From NCBI RefSeq assembly GCF_000224145.3, contig NC_020174.2, forward strand, positions 522,520 through 586,519: a stretch of 64,000 nucleotides of DNA, read 5' to 3'. The stretch's first letter is position 1; each line of letters opens with the position of its first letter. A model generated the notes under the pieces. The model worked only from the letters and a program-made list of their open reading frames with translations. It was not told the origin of the DNA and made no database searches. The position numbers were made by a program, and so were the translations under genes. The DNA comes from Ciona intestinalis. Lineage: Eukaryota > Chordata > Ascidiacea > Phlebobranchia > Cionidae. Of this stretch, positions 1 through 15,000 are shown piece after piece.

Positions 1-3000
1 AGATCCGGGTTCTCCATCTGTCCAGGTGGGAGCACGATCGAATCATCGAGGAACTCGTTTATCGCCCGTAGAAGATCAACACGACTCTCAGCTCCGTAAG
101 CCATTACATGGAACTCCTGGAAGGGAAATGTCGCAGGATAAGTTTATGTCAATATTTGGTCTAAGGCCATGGCTCATAAAAGATCGAAATTAGCTTTCTG
201 GGCAAATTCCACGCTCTTAGGGGTGTGACAGGTTATTTAGTTGATTGTTTATTATTATTGGCAAAGGACGAGGGTCATTTACATATGGTTCTTATCTTGG
301 AAGCCTTTTGTTTGGGTATATTGTCCCTCTAGATTGTTGTAATGATCTAACTTGAATGAATGAATGAACTACTTTATCCTGGTTATAACAGGGGTGTTTT
401 GTTTCATACACCTCGTGCTCACTTATGCGTTACCACATATCTAACTTTGTGGGTGATAATTTCTGGGGATTTAGGTAAGGTATGGCTGGCAATTTAGACA
501 GCAGTGTCAAACCTTGAACCCATAACCTCTGGGTTAGAAGTAGTGGCACTTATCAGTGTGCTACAGTTTGTCTGTGTAAAAACCCCCATAACTCACCTCA
601 TCTGCCATTAGTGTTGAGATAGATCGTCCGATTTCATGATAATTGTAATCAATCTTACTTGGGCCCAACAGCACAAAGATAAAACGAACGGGGATTGGAA
701 GAGAAACAACATTTTCAAGCTTTGTTCCTTGAGCCAACCTCACAAAGGCCATTGTTGGTTGTTCCAGATATTCAACACAACCTGGTTGTGATGTCATAAT
801 TAAAAACTTTGTATAATGGTTTTAATACTTTTATGATTAGGCGTCTAATTGGCAAAAAAATGTTGTAATACTTTTTTTAATAATGCAGTCTAAATTGTAA
901 AATTTGTTTTAACACTGTGGTCAAGTAAGTAGATAACCTTACAATTAAAATGTAATGGGTGAAGTGGTGTTTAATTAGGGGATAATGGAAAGATGTCAGC
1001 TTAAGCAGTTTAAGTAATATTAGTGTAAGTACAAGAAAACATCATCATTTATCAAATACAAGCAAAGGTTTGTTTTAAAATATTGGTTTTCATATTTTAG
1101 GTAACATTAATGTAAGTGATATACAAGCAAAAGTTGGTCTAATATTCGTTATTCACGAGTAAAGNNNNNNNNNNNNNNNNNNNNNNNNNNNNNNNNNNNN
1201 NNNNNNNNNNNNNNATATCAAACCAACGCATATACAACACCATGGCATAGAAATACGAGTAGTCCAACCCATTGTTACGTAAAACACAAATTGAACGGCA
1301 ATTTGGGTTCAAAATAACACAGTGGGTATAGGGAAAATGTATGTTTTTCGGTAAATTACAGAAAAACTTGGGCCCAAAAACAAATTTGAAGGTTGAAAAA
1401 TGTAAAAATCATGTGATATTTGTATTCTGTATCAAAAAAAGTAAAAAAATAAAATTAGAAGCGGCTGATTTGTGACATTTTAGTCATTTAATGGGGGTAA
1501 ATTCACATATCTGCAACCAACAACTCACCAACCAACACATAACTCACCAACTAACACAGCAGTAGCCTCTGCTCCTTCTGGAATCTTCTTCATAATCTTA
1601 AGTTCCTTTGCTGATGGTCCACTTGGTATGCTTGATATGTTGCCACCATGACTTGCACTGCTGTGGACCCCTTTCTGTTAAGTGGGTTTCAAGAATAAAT
1701 TAAAAGGGAGAAAATGAGAAGTTATTGAATAATGTTGTAGCTAGGTTTTTACGAATCAGTGCTTATCAAATATACAAATACAAGGTTATGAAGCGTGTAG
1801 GAAAAATGATAAGTTGTTAAACACTGTAGGAGACAGGGCTGGATTTTAAGACCAAGGGCTTCTGAAAGTATAAGTTAATTCAGATAACATGGCTTTTGTT
1901 CAATTCTCTTATGTCACCATGGTTTTTGATAAATAATTTGGGTGACGGCCCACCCCAAACGCATCTGAGTGGGCTTGTTACTAATTAAATTTAGTTTTGT
2001 AAACTGTTTAAAAACTTTCTAGACTTAAACTTTAATGTATTATTACATAATAGATTTAACTTTAATACAACGTTCCTCAAATTGGTCAAGCTAAAGTTTT
2101 GATGCATTTTCATGTAATTCTAATTCAATGGAATTTTTTTCAGTTTCAATTTAATGCTTTTAACATGATTGTGATTAAATACAGTTTTGCAGTTTAATAT
2201 TAAAGTCAATAAGATTTATTATTAAAACATTCTCCTGCCTCCATATCGCTGTGAGATCTTATCAGCGGTTCCGAGACGTCCAATGTTTCACCAGAGTGAC
2301 CGGCGGTGTTCAACTTTGAGCCATAACTCGGGTTGAAGAAACTACTGAAACTTGCTTGTGAGAGATTGTACGGGAACGTGGTTTGTGGGGCGAGGTGTCT
2401 GGAGGATAAAGCTATTTTTAGTATGTGGTTATGTTTTATTTGACAAGAGCACATGATTTGGCCCATTGTAAATAGTTAGAAGTAAGATGTCTAAAAATAT
2501 ATGGATATATTGTCAACTATAATGGGAAGTCTCATAATGTTAAAAAACTATACTTTTGTATTTCTAAAAAAAACTTGGTTTGGCACTTTGTTGTCTAAAG
2601 TTATGTTACAACAATTGTGTTTAGACAGAGTTGCAAAGGTTTGCACCTCTGGTTTGAATGCTTTGCACACTACAGGTTGAATTAGAATTAATAAATTAAA
2701 TGATAATATTATTGTTAACATGAATCATGTTTTATGATAGTTTATGAAGGGAATTAGAAAATAAATATTTGTTGAAATAAATGAAACATGTAAGCATAAC
2801 CATGGTTGCTGTATTTGTTTTGTTGGAACTCATAAATATTATAAACAGTTGAAACTTGTCAGTTAAATAAATGATAAAGTTTGGAAGTTTAATTGAATGA
2901 GATGACTTTTTATCATGGATAGTTGGACACATTAATGTTAAAAAAAACACAATGAACTATTGAAAAAGGATTAATATTATAGTTGGACCCACATAACATT

Positions 3001-6000
3001 GTGTTTATGTGGATTTATAAACCTAAAAATATAAGTTCCTAAATATGCAACCCATTCGACGTCATAGCTCGACATGCATTTAAGGCAACCATGTCAAGGT
3101 TGTCATGTGACTAAACGCAGGCATTTGATTGGTGTTTACAATTGTACATAGAGTGCAAAAGCAACTAGAGCACAAACGAAGATGCATTAAATCATCACAA
3201 AGATATTACTATTTCATCATAAACTACAATTTTATCAACTTTAACCATCATAGATGAGACAAGAGTGAGTGTGACAAGTACCAAGCTGGTCTTTATATAG
3301 TAGGGTGGGAAAAGATGGGACACCTTTTCAATCTATTTTCACGTCCTATTTGGTAGTAAACAAACAACATTTAAAGAATTATCAAACCGTATCCTCATGA
3401 CTCCCATAAACCGTTGTTGGTTGTTCAAAACAAGATTAGAATATTTGGAAATTATGTGCTAAAGGTGTCCCATCTTCCCACCACCCTACTATATAACTCA
3501 CTCTAGTCTCATCTAACATTAAATACATTTCAGTAAAAAAAATAACTACCTAATACCAAGCATATTGATTAAACTATAAAAACACTAAAAGCATCTAAAC
3601 CCACACTACACTACATTACATTAGTCCACACATGTGTATTTGCTGTTTTGTTGTTAATATTTAAATGCTGCTAACACAAATCAATCAGACATGTTTGATT
3701 TAACAAGTAGCAATGAGCTTTATATTAAAATGATGATGATATATTATAAAGTAAAAATCAAAGAACATGTTTCTGTTTTTAGTACAAATGGTTTTAACTT
3801 TTTAAAATACTTTGCTTTCATAGTAGAATTGTTTTAGTTATCTGATCTTTTTAAAAAACTATTCAAAAAATCTGGGCATGGCAGGCAGAATATATTGAAT
3901 GTTTTGAAACTAATGAACAATTAGTTTATATTGTTATATCATAAAAACAATCAACAATACAAAGTTATGATGTCATAATCACAAGAATACGACATAATCT
4001 CATTCAAGATTCATTGAAAAGCCTCAAGCCAATACTATGATGGGAATAGGTTATAAATGCAAGTAGATAAGCTTGCAAAGTAAAAGCATGCCTTGAACCT
4101 TTTGTCTTTCCTGTTGCTACGATGGGTATCCTCCTGGTAGCTGTATCACGTGTGAAATAACAATATTTTGTCGCCTTTATGTAGTATTTATGTAAATCTA
4201 ATCGATTATTAAAACCAGGGCTACAACCAGATTTTATCACTTTATCAATTATTTTACACGTGGGTTTAAGTCTCAAAGGCACACCCAGGATCTGATAATT
4301 TTACCAGAACTGACCCCTTACACAATTTTATTCTCTATCCCGGCTTTTTAGAATGTTGCATTAGGGGCATGTATTCTACATCTCAGGTCTCAGGTGTGCC
4401 TAACTGAAGACATCATTTTTATAGAATAAAATCTCTGGCATAAAATTCACCAAAATAACACACAAACACACCAGTCACTTACTTATGCTTGGACAGCAAC
4501 ACCTTCAACACATTTCCTTGATCCTCGGCTCTTATTTGCCCGGTCTCCACCATACCGGCCACCACATCATTCGCTACATCCGTCAAGTTGTCGCGATCAA
4601 CATCCAACATTACAGCTCCTGTGTTTAATGTGGTTAAGTATTGTTGTAGTGACTGTTATATATGGGTACTATAGTGAGGTATGGTCCTGACAACTGGGGT
4701 TTAGGTCTATTACCCAAACGCCCAGGGTGCTACCATCTAGACCCACTGAGGCAGTTTATAGACACCGAATAATAGAGATTCTATTCTATAAGTGTGAGGT
4801 CTTCAGTGAGACACACCTGAGACCTGGGGTGTAGGTCTATTACCCCAACACCCAGTGTGCTACCATATAGACCCCACTGAGGCAGATTATACATACTCAA
4901 TAATAGAGATTCTATTTTATAAGGGTGAGGCACATGAAGGTTAGAATTGGTTTATTAACCTCCTTGGCGTGGTGATACTAGTCTTAAAACAAAATAAAAC
5001 TAATATTGACAGATTCAAAGAGAAATATAAAGAACTTTATTCCAACCCAAATTTCTCGCAATTGGTTTAAAGGAACAACAAACTTGGTGTAATGAAACTA
5101 TTGTGGCAGCCTGCCACGTGTGTGTGTGCCGACACGTACATGATTGCCGTTTTCTCACTTTTATCTTCCGTATAAATACCGCGTCTTTTTCATTCGCCCT
5201 CTTAGTTTACCGCTCGCAATACAGCATTATGCGACGGCTACACTATTACATATATAATACAAGTTATATACAGAACAATTAAGCCACCCAACCCACCTTT
5301 TTCAATAGTTTTTCTAAGTTCCAACAAACTATGAAAAGATAGCGAGGCCACCCTAGGTTTTCCCCACATCTGCGATTCTTCCACATCCTCCTCAAACTTG
5401 ATCCAACGAGCCGTCTCCTTCCATTCACCAGATACTAACTCGTCAAGCTCAACAAATACCTGGAGGGGAGAGGGGGATGTATAAATGTACGCACAAAGAA
5501 TGTGTTGTAATATGAAAGTGCATGAAGTAAAACTAATGTGATTCACCAGATACTAATTCATCGAGCTCAACAAATACCTAGAGGTTGGATTAATATTAAG
5601 TTTTATACATATATGCATTAGACTGTATACATGGTGTATATGTTCTACTGATGTTGCCACCATTTATATTCCTGTGTGGTGGTGGAAGGTTTTGTTAATA
5701 TGCAAGTTTGTAAACTAATACTAACACATAAAGTTCAAATAATACCTCGATGTCGGTTATGTTAATGAATAAAAATAATTGCTTTGGTGGGGCAAGGACA
5801 TTCGTTATAACATGTGTGTTCTGTTTCATATGCCGGTGCCCGCTTACAAGTTACCACGTATGTAACTTTGTAGGTGATTGTTTTTCTGTATGGCTGACAA
5901 ATTAAACAGCCCATTAGTGACCACTGGGTTGGACCAATTACTGATAAGTGTCTTCCCCAAGCCCACACGATCACAATGGTAGCTGTTTATTATTAATAAT

Positions 6001-9000
6001 CAATACATCTAGACACCGCTATACCTCATGAGGATTATTATCATACTTCTTCTTAACTTCCTCCTGACTCTCCTCTTCTTCACTGGTCGATGCAAAAGAT
6101 GTTTCCGGATCCCAGGTTGGTCCTCCAATCGGTGACCTGCGTTTATGCCTTGCTTAGCAACAAGATTCCAACCAACCAATTAGGAACAAGAGTGAAATTT
6201 AGACCAAATTTAAATTTCATAAAAAGTAGAAAACCAAAAAAAGCTATATTCCATGCAACCTTTTAAAATCTACCCCATATTACTTTTATGCATGTATTTT
6301 AAGCTTCTATTTTAAGTCCTACAGCATAGGATGTAATACAAGATTTAGACCAGATGCCACCAATAACCCCACACAGCTTTCGGGTTCGAGGCCTGGCAAA
6401 GGAACATTATGTTTTATACCCAGATATGGTGACTACTCTATTTAAAAATTTAAGTGTTGCTGTATTTTTATACGCCTCTTTTGCAGAGACTGACGATGCC
6501 ATTTAGGAGAAATATATTTATTACTAGTAGTGGTTGGACTTGATTTTTGTTTGTTACGTTTTCATAGAACCAGATCATAAGTGTTTTTGTGTATGTTTTC
6601 AGTTCTACATGGGTGAGGCCAGCACCTGGCACCCCGGGGAACATACAACCCCACACAACTTACTCTTAATCTCATCCATAGCGGCTCCTCCTAAATCTTC
6701 ATCATCATCTCCGATTACAATCTTAGGAACTTTGAAACTATCCATTTCCTACAATATATAACATAAGCTACTACAACTGTATATATATGAATTGTGGCGG
6801 CCCCTCACATGTGTGTGCGCCGAAGCATACAAGGGTAGGGTGCCTTTTTCTTTTATCTGCTGTATAAATACCACGTCTTGTGTTCATTGGCCCTATTAGT
6901 TTACTGCTCGCAATACAACAATATGCATCCGCTCTAAACTAAAACTATAAGTGGCGAATCGATGCATCTAATGTTAAATAAATGTTGGTAAAGTCTCACA
7001 GTGAGGCATGCCTAGGACCAGAGATTTAGGCCAGAATTGGCGTATTACACTTAGGGTGCTACAACCCCTTGATAACTATTGGAGGCATATATATGAACAC
7101 TAGAATTTGTGATCTAAAAGGCATCTATTGTTAAATAAATGAAATATTTTTTTCCATGTTGCGTTCTATTCTTGGTGGGTGAAGTTCCACTGCGTGGCAC
7201 GTAATAATGACTTGAGTATTAGGCCGGAGTTTATATATTACTTCAACACCCAGGGTGATAGAACCTGTTTAGTGACCAGCAAATCTGCTGTCTTGCCCAA
7301 AGGCACATACACAGTCAATAGCATCGGAGCCAAACATTAAACCCGGTATACTTCAGTTACGATACACATGTAACCACATATCTGCACCAAGTATTGCACA
7401 ATATTTACCTTGACTTTATTGCCGGACATTCTACGTTGCAATGCATCCTCATGCTTGTGCCTTCGTTTATGTTTATGATGATGGTTGTGATGCCGTTTGT
7501 GACGTTTCTTGTGGCTTTCAGTAGCTGTTTTACTCGATTCGGGAACACTGGGAAAATAATTTGTAAATGTTACCATTGTTATTAGTTTGGTGAGGACATA
7601 TGTAGATATACGGATGTACAACACACCCGTAGGGCTTGATCATACAGTTTTACCAGCAAAAAGGGTTTTAGAGGAAAATATTTACCATCAGAGCATACAA
7701 AAAAACTGACAATGTATATTATGAATATTTCTACTTAGAATACTATCATTAACCCCAAGCTATACACATAGCATACTACAGGACTAAGCATTACAGAATA
7801 AAACTACATTTTGTGCATAAAAATGACATCATCACGACATCACCATAGCAATGCACACCTGATCTCTGGAACCTCAGATTGAGTTTCAGTTTCCGACTCG
7901 GACGAAGACGACGACGACGATGAGGAAGATCGTGATCGTGATCGAGGCAAACTCTTCGTAGATGCGTCGTCTCCTGGGAGTGTCACTAGGTGAGGGTGGA
8001 GGGTGGTTGGTTGGAATTAATTAGGGAGTTAAGGATATATATAATATCATATATGAAATAGGGACTTCTGTTCCAGTCGTTTTGGTAGTGGGTGGGGTAT
8101 GGAAAGTGGACATTTAATCGGCAATGTTACTAAATGGTATTAAGAACTTTATATAGTAGGATAAAGGAAGATGGGACACCTTTAGCACATAATATCCAAG
8201 CGTCTGATCGGGTTTTAAATGTTTAACAGTTGTCTATGGGAGTTGTGACGATACGGTTTTATAATTCTTTGAATTTTATTTAATTGTTACCAAATGGGAC
8301 AAGAAAATAGTATGAAAAGGTGTCCCATCTTCCCCACTCTACTATATGATTGATTGTACCTGTACCAGTATTTTTGACACTAGGTGAAGATAGAGAGTAA
8401 ACTATTTGAACTTTACCTGGGGCTCCTGAANNNNNNNNNNNNNNNNNNNNNNNNNNNNNNNNNNNNNNNNNNNNNNNNNNNNNNNNNNNNNNNNNNNNNN
8501 NNNNNNNNNNNNNNNNNNNNNNNNNNNNNNNNNNNNNNNNNNNNNNNNNNNNNNNTCCAGGGTTAGCCTGCACCCCGTGCCACCCCAGGTTTGGCGCCTA
8601 TTTACTTGAACTGAATCTCATGAGACATTTACGTGAATCTCACCTGTCAGGAGCTCCCGGGATAGATGAGCCATGAGCTGATTGGATAGCACTTAATTCA
8701 TGAGATGAAAGATGAGTTTTCATTGGTTGATACATATTCACCTGGCTTCGTCGACGACCTTAGTTCATGTGAAAAAATATGATGAAAATTAATTTTGTGA
8801 ATAAATATCCTGAAAATTAATTCGAATAAATATCCTGAAGATTATTTCATACAGAAGTCATAATACAATTTCTGAATTTTTGGATATTCGGTTTCAAAAA
8901 TTCAACAAATACAGCTGCCAAAAGCTTTTTGAAAGTAAAATCACACTATCTATTTTGAACTGACATGCTTTGGCAACATTTGTGAGGTTATGGGCCAACT

Positions 9001-12000
9001 CTGGCTGAATCCCAAATCTTTTGGCATGCTTTGCTATATGACCTTTACTATATGCGCCACACATATAAGTCCTCTATTGCAGCATAGTATATGAAATATA
9101 TGGCAGCTCCAAAACTGCCTATACTGCAGTTATGGCAGCTTTTATAAATTGCTGCCTTTTCAGTATTATAGGGCCAAACATACATTCAATGCATTAAATT
9201 TCATTCCAAATTAAAGCAGATATTACTAATTGTTGTTTTAAATACATTAGCCATACAAAACTAACTTGAATAGTCAGTTTCCGAATACTTTTGGTCGGGA
9301 TAAGTTTGAACTTCGCTTGATGCGGCAGGTCGTGAAAAATCCATCTCAAGCCTGTAAGGTTCTGTGATAATAGTCAGGGTTATTGTGTGAAATATAAAGT
9401 TGTATTTATACCCAACACACTGTACTAAACAAAGGGGTTACATAGGGTTAAATCTATGTCCGTTGCCCCATATACCGAACCCCATACTTGACTACATTAC
9501 ACATGAATACATGAATGTCGTGAAATTGATTTTACACTCAATACTTTAAAACTGTCTAAAACATGTAGTGGCAACCCAAACTAAACCACACAATGTATAC
9601 AAAATACAACATGGGTGTATCACACTGTACTTATACAAAATGTACTTATATTGGTCTAATAGCAATTTAAAGCAGCATTTTCTAAACGCACAACCCTTTA
9701 ATAACACCTTAAATCCACAACCCCTAGCTCTCAGCAACATTATTCAGTTAGCTTTTAATTTGCAGGATAACAAAAGTAATTACTTACTATCTTGAAATAC
9801 TTTTTCCATTTCTTCGTTAAGTGAGGTATCTTCCTGCAGGGTTGGATGATACCCTTGTCTCCCACGTTCATATCCAGCATCATAAACGTTCATTCTCTAC
9901 ATAACAATCACAACAATGGTCAGGTTATGATGTCATAAGCTGACCAAATTTCTAAACTCGTTTTATTCATTTGTGTGCAGGTGAAGTCCTACAGTGTGGC
10001 ACGCCATGGGACCAGAGATTTACGCCACAGTAGAGAGTTGGCTCATTACCGCATTTTTAAATAGATACAAAGTTTAATTATTTAGTTATTGGGGTAATGA
10101 GAAAACTCTGGCCTACATCTCAGGTCTACTGCCATGCCATAGTCCCTTTACTATAGAACATAAAGAATTTATTTATAAAACATAAACCAAAGAATTAAAC
10201 AAAAACTTTTAATTCTACAGCTCTATAAAAATAATATAAAATCTTCTAGAATATTCTGTATATAATACCACCACATAAATAATAATGCAATCAATAGAAG
10301 CAAACGTGCCATACAATGGATGGATCAACTAAGACAATAGGTTATATATGGGTATGACTAGATACGATAAAGTCTCCCCAAATATGTTCAAACAGTGATA
10401 AGTGTCAGCAACAAATATTTAAGCAGTGGGAACTTGTGTAGTTATAGTAAGATGATGTGTTTCTTTGTTTTACGAGGTGTGAAGCAAATACAAACAACAA
10501 TCAAAAGGGCAAATAATGAACATTTCAGTCAATATAATTGTGGTTAACAAAGTTATATATTGACATATCATTGCTTTTGATGAGGTAAAAAAGTTCCATA
10601 AGATACAACAGAGATATGGGCTTTGGAGGGAATGAATTAGGTTTTACAAATGTTAACATTTTTATTATTTGTCACCTTTTTGCCAAGTATAGTTGCGTAC
10701 TGGGGTCAATTTTTTATTGGTGTATCAACTTTAAAAACTGGACTTTTTTGTTTTTGTATGTTTATGATAAAATGTAGGGTTAAACAACTTTAGTCTAAAC
10801 CCCTAGACCCATGGAGTAGATTGTTAAAGGAACTTATCCATACAAAGCAGTGATTCTTTAACTGAGGGTCACGCCCCCTTAAAAGGTGACCCAACCAAAT
10901 CAAATAGGGACCACAAAAAACGATAAAAGTAAAAAAAAGCATAGCATTGCATAACTCAATCAAATAAAACAGTGACCACTAAAACTTTATGCACTGCAGT
11001 TGTGCAGCAATGAAAGATCATTATTTATTATCATGGGAAGGAAATTGGTAATTCATCACACGTGATAACTTCCATAAAATCAGTGGCGCCAAACTTTTAT
11101 GCGCGCGCACATTACATAACTTAATAGGATTTTATTTATCTCTTTGAATTTAGTATTGAAGATCAAATTAATTAAAACAACGAGAAGAATGGAATTAGTC
11201 GCAAAAGAACGACAGTCATTAAAACACATTATCTACTTAAAACAGAGTTTTTGTGACAACAATTATCAAAAATACAACATTCATTGCATGGCAAAAAATC
11301 ATTTCTTATAGAGAGGTCTACTGGTACCACGTATTTAAAACTACAGTGTCGAGAACATAATTTGTGATTTTAACTTCATTTATCGTTAATTTGTTTGACT
11401 ATTAACACTAAATAGGTTGGAAAACCCCCGTGTACCACAAGTGGAATGCCTACTATGGGTTTGGGAACCACTAAGATGATCATTTAGCATGTTTATCTAC
11501 GCGTAAGTGCTGTCTGTAAGATTAACTGCGTGATTGACAGGTTGTTATTGTGCTATTGTGTTCGTGATAATGATAGTTGTTTTGTTAATAGGCTATTATT
11601 ATTCACAATCAATATATACAATGTTACAAATGACTAAACCTCCAGTGTTTCCAATTAAATTTTAAATTTCAAATTTTTCACAGTTAAACATGGCTTCAAA
11701 AATGTGAATTAAATAGCTGGAAGCACTTATGGTTAGGTTGATACAATATACCACATTGAGAATGTTATAAAGAAATAATGTCATATCATCTGTACCATCA
11801 ATGGCAGTTTCTTATAAGTATAATATAATTTCTTATAAGTATAATATATTTTATCAAAACCCTCTAATTCACAAAGGGGCAAATTATCAAAAGTAACAAT
11901 AGTGATTTGATTTTCACCTCTAATTACATTGATATTGTACCTTGATGTCGGTATAATAATATTTAGATAACCAAAGTTATTTCAACAAACATCCAAGCTG

Positions 12001-15000
12001 TTTAATAATGTGATGGCAATTTAAACCCCCATGTTTATTTATCAAACATTTTTTTTAATTCCTATTTTTTTATTCTGAACTCTTTTTACCTTAGTTTTAA
12101 ATTCTTAAGTAATTTAAACTCGTAAGTTTATTTATCCTGTGAGGTATTTATCAAGCACACATGGCATAGGTGTGGAATGTGATCTGTTTACAATATAAAC
12201 AAAAGCTGAAGGTTATCTAAGTATATATGTGTGCCAAAGTAATTAAGTAACATGACAACAAAAGTCAAATCTGGTTCATGGTAACCTTAAAATGTGTTCG
12301 TTGTTATCTACTGTGACATTCATGGAACATACAATGTCATAATGCTATATGTGGAGTTAATTATTAGTCATCAAACCTATTTATGACATCAGAGAGGAAT
12401 ATATTTAAACAATGCGGTGACTTTTATGAGTGTTTTAAATGTAAGTAATAAATGGCTTATTTAAATTTAATTTACTTCACTTTGAAATGAGATTATTGCC
12501 CGGGATTGACAACTTATAACATAATTCTAATATGTTTCTATGGGCTTATACAGCACAAGATGTAGATTAATGTGGGTATTGTTGTGGCAGCAACTAATGA
12601 GGTTGCTTTGGCTACCAGACCACCTGTGGTTCTTATAAGATAAGACTTGTCTATGTGAGTAAGTGCAGCTTACTTTGTGGGGAACACCGTAATAAAAGTA
12701 AGTTTTATTTGGCCTTTTCCCAAAGGCAATACAACATAGCATCTGCAATGTTCTGCCGAAAATCAAGCTGTGTGGTCGTTTAAATTAAATGAAACAAAAT
12801 TCCACAATAACACAAGGTTGGTATTTATACAAGTGATGCCAAACCAAAACCACAAGATCTTTCCCAGGTTTGCCCATGAACAATTAAACCTTAAGTGTTT
12901 CCCAATAAAAACAAGAAAGATTTTCACCAAAAAAATCTAATTTTAAATTACAGTAATAAGACAAAAAGCAGGTGTTTTTCAATAAAAACCTTATGCAAAA
13001 ATTCAACCTAATCTACGAAGCCCAGTGTTGACCAATAAAAAACTCACCCTGGCATCACTGGCTGGTTCTTCAGGATTGTTATGTTGCCTCTGCATTAGCC
13101 CAGCAAAGCTTAGATGGCTGTCACCACGTTCTATCTCTTGTGGTGGGCGCTTCTCTAAAGCTTCATCTAAAATATTTACCACAACAAGGTTAACTATGCT
13201 ATAGTAGGATAAGCAACGCTGCAAAGATAGTACTTTACTATTATTGGTAAATTAACAGCACATATTTTAACTCTTCATCTAATATATATACCACAACTAT
13301 GTTATAATACGCTAACCAATGTCAGCAAAAGAAGTTTGTGCTTCTACCATTAATGTTAAATTAATGGAAAAGATTTGATGTCAAAAAATCACATTAAAAA
13401 TTAAAAATGCTTTTAAAAACTAGAGTGAATTACTAAGATGGGAAAAGTATCTTAAAACAAGTTTAGTGTGGTTAGAAATCATGCTTGTAATAATGTTGAA
13501 AATATATTTAAATTGTTAATTTCATTATATAAGCTATATAGCTTTTATGGTTATACTTATTACAATGTATATTAATGTAAACAAATCCTAGAACGTATTA
13601 TAAATATCAATTCATTATCAGGGTAGCACCCCTTAATACCTCAAGGAATTTACAACATTGTCGCACATTAATTACACTGTGATGTAGATAGGCAGGGATA
13701 TAAGGAAACATTGGTATCGGACGACTGCATTCAAATTGCTTCCATTGAAAAGGAAATGATATTTAGGCAATAACTGGCCGACCTCGTTTAACCTGTATTG
13801 CTACCTATTTAAACGCTTAGGGATACTAAAACTGTTTCAAAGAGATTGAAAAAAAATTTCCTGGAAATAAAGTAACATTAAATATGGTTTATAGTTTAAG
13901 GCCAAACCAAACTATCAACTAAAATTCTTGTACAACAAAATAATGATTAATGGGCCACATACATGCCTCATAATGATCGATATATTATATAATATATATA
14001 TATTTATAAGCTTTATTATAAAAAGTAATTTTTATTATAAAACAGTAACTAAAAAAACAAAAATTATGAAGTTGGAAACCAAGTAGTTTTGATCTCGCTT
14101 TTAGAATTTGGGTCAATTAATAATTTTAAAAATACATTTAACACCTCCCTGAATGTTCCCCACTTAATGTTTTTGTATAAAATGTAAACTTACCATTTCC
14201 AGGAATATTAGGTTGAACATTCGGAGTGGAAGCAGCAATAGGGACGGGAGAATCAACAAATAAATCAACTCGCGCTTCTAACTTAGGAGTCGAGGAGTCA
14301 TCAGTTTTGTCTTGTAGATTCCCAGGACCTGCGGTTAAATACAAATGTTAAGATTGTAAACTTGTAAGGGGGTTACCGCTGGCTATTGCCTATTGGTTTA
14401 GGATACATAAAAAACAGAAACTGTATTATTTTCCAGTATGGTTGTAAAAGTATATTATACATTTATTAGCAGAAAAAAATCTGTGCTTTTTCTGTTCAGT
14501 GCATAAAAACATTACGTTTTAAAAATAGACTTTAAAGCCAAGAGTACACTTTGTATAATTAAATATTATAATTCGGTATATCGCAATATTAATGTCAAAT
14601 TGTCAAGGTACCATTTTGTATTCACAATTTAGTTTTATCTATTCTATATTGGTGACAATGGCGAGGTCCTATGGAAAGGTACACCAAGGGATCTGAGATG
14701 TAACCTAAAGTTTGCCTATTATTCACCCAGGGTGCTACCGCATGAACCTCACCAGATGCTGAAGCCCGTCGCTTCCCAGAAGTTAGGTAACTCAGTAACT
14801 GCAATTCAGTTTCCTGCCTTTGGTTTATTATGTAACTTAAATGGGAACTCCTTGAACCAAGTTTGTTTTTCGGTCAAACAGTTGTTTGAAATATAATTGA
14901 ACAAAAAGTTTCCACGAAAATTAGACCACACACAGTTAACTTATGCACACACTATTTCCAGGTAATCCGAATTCAAATATTTATTTAACTCTGAAATTGT

